Shown: positions 50,221-59,137 of the stretch, piece by piece | Layout: the number at the start of each line of letters is the position of its first letter | How positions within the stretch are numbered: position 1 is the first letter of the stretch | Assembly (NCBI RefSeq): GCF_000308375.1 | Contig: NZ_BAFQ01000172.1 | Span: 1-59,137, forward strand | Direction of reading: 5' to 3' | From: Nocardia aobensis NBRC 100429 | Lineage (GTDB): Bacteria > Actinomycetota > Actinomycetes > Mycobacteriales > Mycobacteriaceae | DNA: 59,137 nucleotides | Program-made: the position numbers and the translations under genes | The notes under the pieces: model-generated | Database searches by the model: none | Seen by the model: only the letters and a program-made list of their open reading frames with translations | What the model was told of the DNA's origin: nothing

Positions 50221-51050
50221 CCCCGCACGCCCCACCCGAACACCACCCCGCCATCGACTGCCGCGACCTCACCCACCGCTACGGCGACCACACCGTCGTC
50301 GACCACCTCGACCTGCGCATCGAACGCGGCGAGATCTTCGGCCTCCTCGGCCCCAACGGCGCCGGCAAAACCACCACCATCCGCCTGCTCACCACCCTCA
50401 TGCCCATCCAGCACGGCACCGTCGACATCCTCGGCTTCCGCGCCGGCCGCCACGACACCGACATCCGCTACAACCTCGGCTACGTCCCCCAACAACTCTC
50501 CATCGAAGCCACCCTCACCGGCCGCCAGAACGTCACCTGGTTCGCCCGCCTCTTCGACGTCCCCCGCCGCGAACGCCGCCACCGCGTCACCGAAGCCCTC
50601 GACGCCATGAACCTGCTCGACGTCGCCGACCGCCTCGCCGCCGGCTACTCCGGCGGCATGATCCGCCGCCTCGAACTCGCCCAGGCCCTCGTCAACCGGC
50701 CCGCCCTGCTCATCCTCGACGAACCCACCGTCGGCCTCGACCCCATCGCCCGCGACAGCGTCTGGGAACGCGTCCACGACCTGCGCACCCGCTTCGGCAC
50801 CACCGTCCTGCTCACCACCCACTACATGGCCGAAGCCGACAGCCTCTGCGACCGAATCGCCCTGCTGCACAAGGGAAAACTCCGCGCAGCCGGCGCACCC
50901 GCGGATTTGAGAGCCGCACTCGGCCCGCACGCCACCCTCGAAGACGTCTTCCGCCACCACGCCGACGCCGGACTCGACGACGACCCCACCACCGAAGGAG
51001 GACTGCGCGGTGTCCGAAGCACCCGCCGAACCGCTCAACGCGCCGGCTGA
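50217..51050 (+). CDS. DrrA-like ABC transporter ATP-binding protein
   Basis: A 277-residue ATPase of the daunorubicin-resistance class. Walker A is GPNGAGKTTT, the Q-loop YVPQQL, the signature YSGGMIRRLELAQAL, Walker B LLILDEPTVGLDP, and the switch His lies in LTTHYMAEA. With DrrB it should export a hydrophobic drug or lipid. It overlaps marR by 4 bp and drrB by 41 bp. The C-terminal PTTEGGLRGV region is where the drrB SD (AAGGAGG) is embedded. C-ending codons dominate. Confidence 0.9.
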   Translation: MTPHAPPEHHPAIDCRDLTHRYGDHTVVDHLDLRIERGEIFGLLGPNGAGKTTTIRLLTTLMPIQHGTVDILGFRAGRHDTDIRYNLGYVPQQLSIEATLTGRQNVTWFARLFDVPRRERRHRVTEALDAMNLLDVADRLAAGYSGGMIRRLELAQALVNRPALLILDEPTVGLDPIARDSVWERVHDLRTRFGTTVLLTTHYMAEADSLCDRIALLHKGKLRAAGAPADLRAALGPHATLEDVFRHHADAGLDDDPTTEGGLRGVRSTRRTAQRAG

Positions 51051-51852
51051 ACTGCCGCCCCTGCGCCACGCCCCGCACGGCGCCGCCCGCATCGCCACCC
51101 TGGGCTCCCGCATCGCCACCTTCGCAATCGTCGAACTGCAGAAACTGCGCCACGACCGCACCGAATTGGTCACCCGCGCAGTGCAACCCGCGCTGTGGAT
51201 GCTGATCTTCGGCACCACCTTCGCCCGCCTGCACACCATCCCCACCGGCGACATGCCCTACCTGGACTTCCTCGCACCCGGCATCATCGCCCAATCGGCA
51301 CTGTTCATCGCGATCTTCTACGGCATCCAACTGATCTGGGACCGCGACGCCGGCATCCTCAACAAACTCATGGTCACCCCCACACCCCGCGCGGCGCTGA
51401 TCACCGGCAAATGCTTCGCCGCCGGAGTACGCGCCATCGCCCAGGTGCTGATCATCGTCGTCCTCGCCCTGATCATGGGCGTCCACATCACGATGAACCC
51501 GCTGAAACTGCTCGGCGCCCTCGCCGTCGTCGTCCTCGGTGCCGCGTTCTTCGCCTGCCTGTCGATGACCATCGCCGGGCTGGTCACCCAACGCGACCGC
51601 CTCATGGGCATCGGCCAGGCCATCACCATGCCGCTGTTCTTCGCCTCCAACGCCCTCTACCCGCTGGCGCTCATGCCCGGCTGGCTGCACGCCGTCAGCC
51701 ACGTCAACCCGCTCAGCTACGAGGTCGACGCCCTGCGCGGACTGCTCGTCGGCGGCACCGCCGACCTGTGTACCGACTTCGGCGTCCTCGTCCTGGCCGC
51801 CCTCCTCGGAATCGCTTGCGCCTCAGCGCTGCTGGGACGCCTCACGCGCTGA
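51010..51852 (+). CDS. DrrB-like ABC-2 permease
   Basis: A 280-residue ABC-2-type permease with six membrane helices. MPYLDFLAPGIIAQSALFIAIFYG, LMVTPTPRAALITGK and FASNALYPLALMPGWLHAVSHVNPLSYEVDALRGLL are typical of DrrB/NodJ exporters. GTG 51010 has an ideal AAGGAGG SD within drrA. It is the last gene of the operon; a convergent GMC gene ends 26 bp away. Confidence 0.9.
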   Translation: MSEAPAEPLNAPAELPPLRHAPHGAARIATLGSRIATFAIVELQKLRHDRTELVTRAVQPALWMLIFGTTFARLHTIPTGDMPYLDFLAPGIIAQSALFIAIFYGIQLIWDRDAGILNKLMVTPTPRAALITGKCFAAGVRAIAQVLIIVVLALIMGVHITMNPLKLLGALAVVVLGAAFFACLSMTIAGLVTQRDRLMGIGQAITMPLFFASNALYPLALMPGWLHAVSHVNPLSYEVDALRGLLVGGTADLCTDFGVLVLAALLGIACASALLGRLTR

Positions 51853-51877
51853 CGTCGAGAACCGGAACCACGCCGGC

Positions 51878-53608
51878 TCAGGCCGGGCGGCCACCCGCCG
51901 GGGTGTGCCGGACCTCCACGATCGGCAGCCGCAACGCGGCAGGGGAGGAGTTCGGAGCGACGGGGGCTACCGGCGCGATCGGATCGATGCGCCGGTAGGG
52001 CAGATCCATCGGCGGCCGCGGATCGCGCTCGTCCTTGTTCGGCCACATCGACGCCGCCCGCTCGGCCTGCGCGGCGATCGTCAACGACGGATTCACCCCG
52101 AGGTTCGCCGAGATCGCCGACCCGTCCACGATGCTCAACGTCGGATATCCGTGCACGCGGTGATACGGATCGATCACACCGTGCTCACGGTCGCCGCCGA
52201 TCACACACCCGCCGATGAAATGCGCCGTCATCGGCACACCGAAAATATCGGGCCAGGTGCTGCCCGCGGTGGCGCCGAGTTTGTCCGCCACCCGCCGCGT
52301 CACCTCGTGACCGGCCGGAATCCACGACGGATTGGGCTCACCGTAACCCTGCCTGCTGGTGTAGCGGCGACCGAACAGCCCACGCCGGGTGAACGTGGTG
52401 ATCGAATTGTCCAGGCTCTGCATCACCAGCAGAATCAGCGTCCGCTCGCTCCATCGCCGGGTGCGCAACAACCGCACCGTCCGCACGGGATGGGTGGCCG
52501 CGATCGCCAGCACCCGCACCCACCGCGGCACCGCCTTCCCGCCGTCGACCAGATAGGTCTGCAACAGCCCCATCGTGTTCGAACCCTTGCCGTAGCGCAC
52601 CGGCTCGATATGGGTGTCGGCGGTCGGATGGAACGACGACGTGATCGCCACACCCGCCGTCAGATCCAGGCCGGTGTCCACCCGGGTGCGGCCCGCACCC
52701 AGAATCGCCTCGGAATTCGTGCGGGTCAGCACGCCCAGCTGCGGCGACAACGCGGGCAGCACCCCGGTGTCGCGCATCCGGAACAGCAACCGCTGCGTCC
52801 CCCAGGTCCCCGCCGCCAGCACCACGTACCGCGCCGAGAAGCTGCGCCGCCCACCTCGGAATCGGCCCGTGCGGCGCGTCTCGACGCGCCAACTGCCGTC
52901 ATCCTGCGGTCGCAGGGCGGTCACGGTGGTCATCGAATGTACTTGTGCCCCAGCGCGTTCGGCCAAACCCAGATAATTCTTGACCAGCGTGTTCTTCGCG
53001 CCGTGCCGGCAACCGGTCATGCATTCGCCGCATTCGATGCAGCCGGTGCGCTCGGGTCCGGCGCCGCCGAAATAGGGGTCCGGGCTCGCCACTCCGGGCT
53101 CGCCGAAATACACGCCGACGGGGGTCGGGACGTAGGTGTCGGCGACGCCCATCTCCTCGGCCACCGAGCGGATGATCTCGTCGGCCGGAGTGGTGTGCGG
53201 ATTCTCGACGACACCGAGCATGCGCCGGGCCTGGTCGTAGTGCGGGGTGAGTTCGCCGTCCCAGTCGGTGATCTGGGCCCACTGGCGGTCCTCGAAGAAC
53301 GCGCGGCCCGGCTTGTAGAGGGTGTTGGCGTAGTTGAGTGATCCGCCGCCGACTCCGGCGCCGGCGAGGATGAAGCAGTCGCGCAGCCGGTGGATCCGCT
53401 GGATGCCGTAGCAGCCCAGTGCCGGCGCCCACAGATATCGCCGCAGATCCCAGCTCGTGGTGGCGAAGTCGGCGTCCTCGTAGCGTCGCCCGGCCTCGAG
53501 CACCGCGACCGAATATCCCTTTTCCACCAACCGCAATGCCGTCACACTGCCGCCGAATCCGGATCCGACGATCACCACATCGACATCGAAAGGCCGCGCT
53601 GCCTTCAT
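51878..53608 (-). CDS. GMC oxidoreductase, cholesterol oxidase-like (ChoD type)
   Basis: A 576-residue flavoprotein. FAD binding is at GSGFGG (15-20) with Glu38. GVGGGSLNYANTLYKP and FIGGCVIGGDREHGVIDPYHRVHGYPTLSIVDGSAI are GMC/ChoD signatures. A CIECGECMTGC block (Cys190, 193, 196, 200) is ferredoxin-like and may bind an iron-sulfur cluster. It has no signal peptide, unlike secreted cholesterol oxidases, so it is cytosolic and may oxidise a sterol or other 3-hydroxyl. ATG 53608 follows AGGAGGTGTC. Confidence 0.88.
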   Translation of the reverse strand: MKAARPFDVDVVIVGSGFGGSVTALRLVEKGYSVAVLEAGRRYEDADFATTSWDLRRYLWAPALGCYGIQRIHRLRDCFILAGAGVGGGSLNYANTLYKPGRAFFEDRQWAQITDWDGELTPHYDQARRMLGVVENPHTTPADEIIRSVAEEMGVADTYVPTPVGVYFGEPGVASPDPYFGGAGPERTGCIECGECMTGCRHGAKNTLVKNYLGLAERAGAQVHSMTTVTALRPQDDGSWRVETRRTGRFRGGRRSFSARYVVLAAGTWGTQRLLFRMRDTGVLPALSPQLGVLTRTNSEAILGAGRTRVDTGLDLTAGVAITSSFHPTADTHIEPVRYGKGSNTMGLLQTYLVDGGKAVPRWVRVLAIAATHPVRTVRLLRTRRWSERTLILLVMQSLDNSITTFTRRGLFGRRYTSRQGYGEPNPSWIPAGHEVTRRVADKLGATAGSTWPDIFGVPMTAHFIGGCVIGGDREHGVIDPYHRVHGYPTLSIVDGSAISANLGVNPSLTIAAQAERAASMWPNKDERDPRPPMDLPYRRIDPIAPVAPVAPNSSPAALRLPIVEVRHTPAGGRPA

Positions 53609-54128
53609 GACACCTCCTGGCGAGGACGCTAACAAGTCACCAGCGGGCCCGCGAGGTTCTCGTGGCGGGTACCAAACCGTGCGGTGTGCACTGCCCCTGA
53701 GTCACAATGCGTCGGCAAGGCGCGCGGTGACGTTCAGCGGATCCGGATCTCGACTCCTTGCGAGAGGCCCGCCCAGCCACCATCATTACGTCACTGTGAC
53801 GTTTTATGGCAGGAGTCCGGGAAGCTGGGGAAGTGGGCCGATAAGGGGCGAAATAGACCCAGCACGAGCAGCAGAAAATTTTCCGGCAAATCGGACCTGA
53901 GGCGAAAAAGTTCATCCGGCGGATTTCGGCGAGTGTGCGCGAGACTTCGCCGGCATCGAGCACCGTCGCAAGCAGACAGAAGAGCCGAGCGATAAGCCGA
54001 GGCGCCGACGCCCGCGCGCGAAACACACTGACACACAGGCGTAAACGCAGCCAACAGCGCCCGTTCCATTGCGCCGATAATCTACATTATGTCAAGTAAT
54101 GGCAGTCCGGCCTCGAAGACCCATCCCC
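53609..54128. other. 520-bp gene-free, lower-GC region
   Basis: No convincing ORF is present; the open frames here have poor composition and no SD. The stretch is richer in A/T than the genes beside it (for example AGAAAATTTTCC near 53871). It contains one perfect palindrome (53788-53802) and a CATTA/TAATG repeat (54085-54101) near the 3' end of the NRPS. It may hold promoters for something lost, or a small RNA. Confidence 0.5.
53788..53802. promoter_or_regulatory. Orphan perfect palindrome
   Basis: ACGTCAC-T-GTGACGT is a perfect 15-bp palindrome of TetR/GntR-operator style with A/T-rich flanks. It is 180 bp upstream of the leftward GMC start, and no regulator gene lies beside it. It may be a distant operator for the GMC gene. 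Confidence 0.5.

Positions 54129-59137
<5,009 letters not shown>

Noticed and set aside
53637..54026. 129-codon minus-strand frame in the gap before the GMC gene
   Set aside because: Arg/Ser/Cys-rich, no SD, no domain, and it contains the palindrome.
54085..54101. CATTA/TAATG hairpin as NRPS terminator
   Set aside because: The stem is only 5 bp and A/T-rich with no T-run on the minus strand, so it is too weak to call.

Overview
The window reads as chromosomal DNA of a high-GC, mycolic-acid-type actinobacterium, most like Nocardia or a close relative. The evidence is mshC (mycothiol synthesis), an MMPL exporter, a HmuTUV haem importer, two thiolase-like proteins of the mycobacterial TLP1 kind, a Pls-type synthetase, a modular NRPS, and starts that look leaderless (TANNNT followed 6-8 nt later by ATG or GTG). 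The species cannot be named from sequence alone. I see no rRNA, tRNA, CRISPR, insertion sequence or phage gene.

Layout. 1-6.1 kb: tail of an MMPL exporter, a MarR regulator divergent from an epoxide hydrolase, a pentapeptide-repeat membrane protein, a quinone reductase and an ECF sigma factor with a SnoaL-like tail. 6.1-9.3 kb: haem uptake operon hmuT-hmuU-hmuV read leftward from an iron-box-like dyad. 9.3-14.2 kb: an aldo/keto reductase-like protein, then a rightward block of phosphatase, DUF3090 protein, PI3/4-kinase-like SCO1664 protein and mshC. 14.4-21.1 kb: ArsR-SRPBCC pair, a frameshifted SRPBCC/thiolase-like/crotonase fusion, an enoyl-CoA hydratase-family gene, TetR and patatin. 21.1-26.8 kb: a Pls/PosA-type one-module synthetase followed 13 bp later by an M1 aminopeptidase.

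27-44 kb: APC permease, MHS-type MFS transporter and a Ser/Thr kinase. Then a leftward operon (thiolase-like, DUF3556 membrane protein, SMP-30-like) preceded by a KstR-type site and a possible 15-codon leaderless leader ORF. After that come a class II amidotransferase, small proteins, a GreA/GreB-like factor, a PucR regulator, an ArsR-DUF2071 pair and a GGDEF protein. 44-54 kb: TetR with an alpha/beta hydrolase, P450 with a phosphotransferase, TetR with a cupin, a UBP zinc finger with a DJ-1-like protein, a MarR-DrrA-DrrB drug-efflux operon with strongly C-ending codons, and a cholesterol-oxidase-like GMC enzyme. 54.1 kb to the right edge: the C-terminal 1,668 residues of an NRPS (A-PCP-C-A-PCP-TE) that continues beyond the window.

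Functional themes are haem/iron uptake, mycothiol synthesis with an uncharacterised phosphatase/kinase-like pair, CoA-ester and probably sterol metabolism, a predicted lysine-polymer synthetase with a peptidase, an NRPS product, and many small regulator-plus-effector modules with visible operator dyads.
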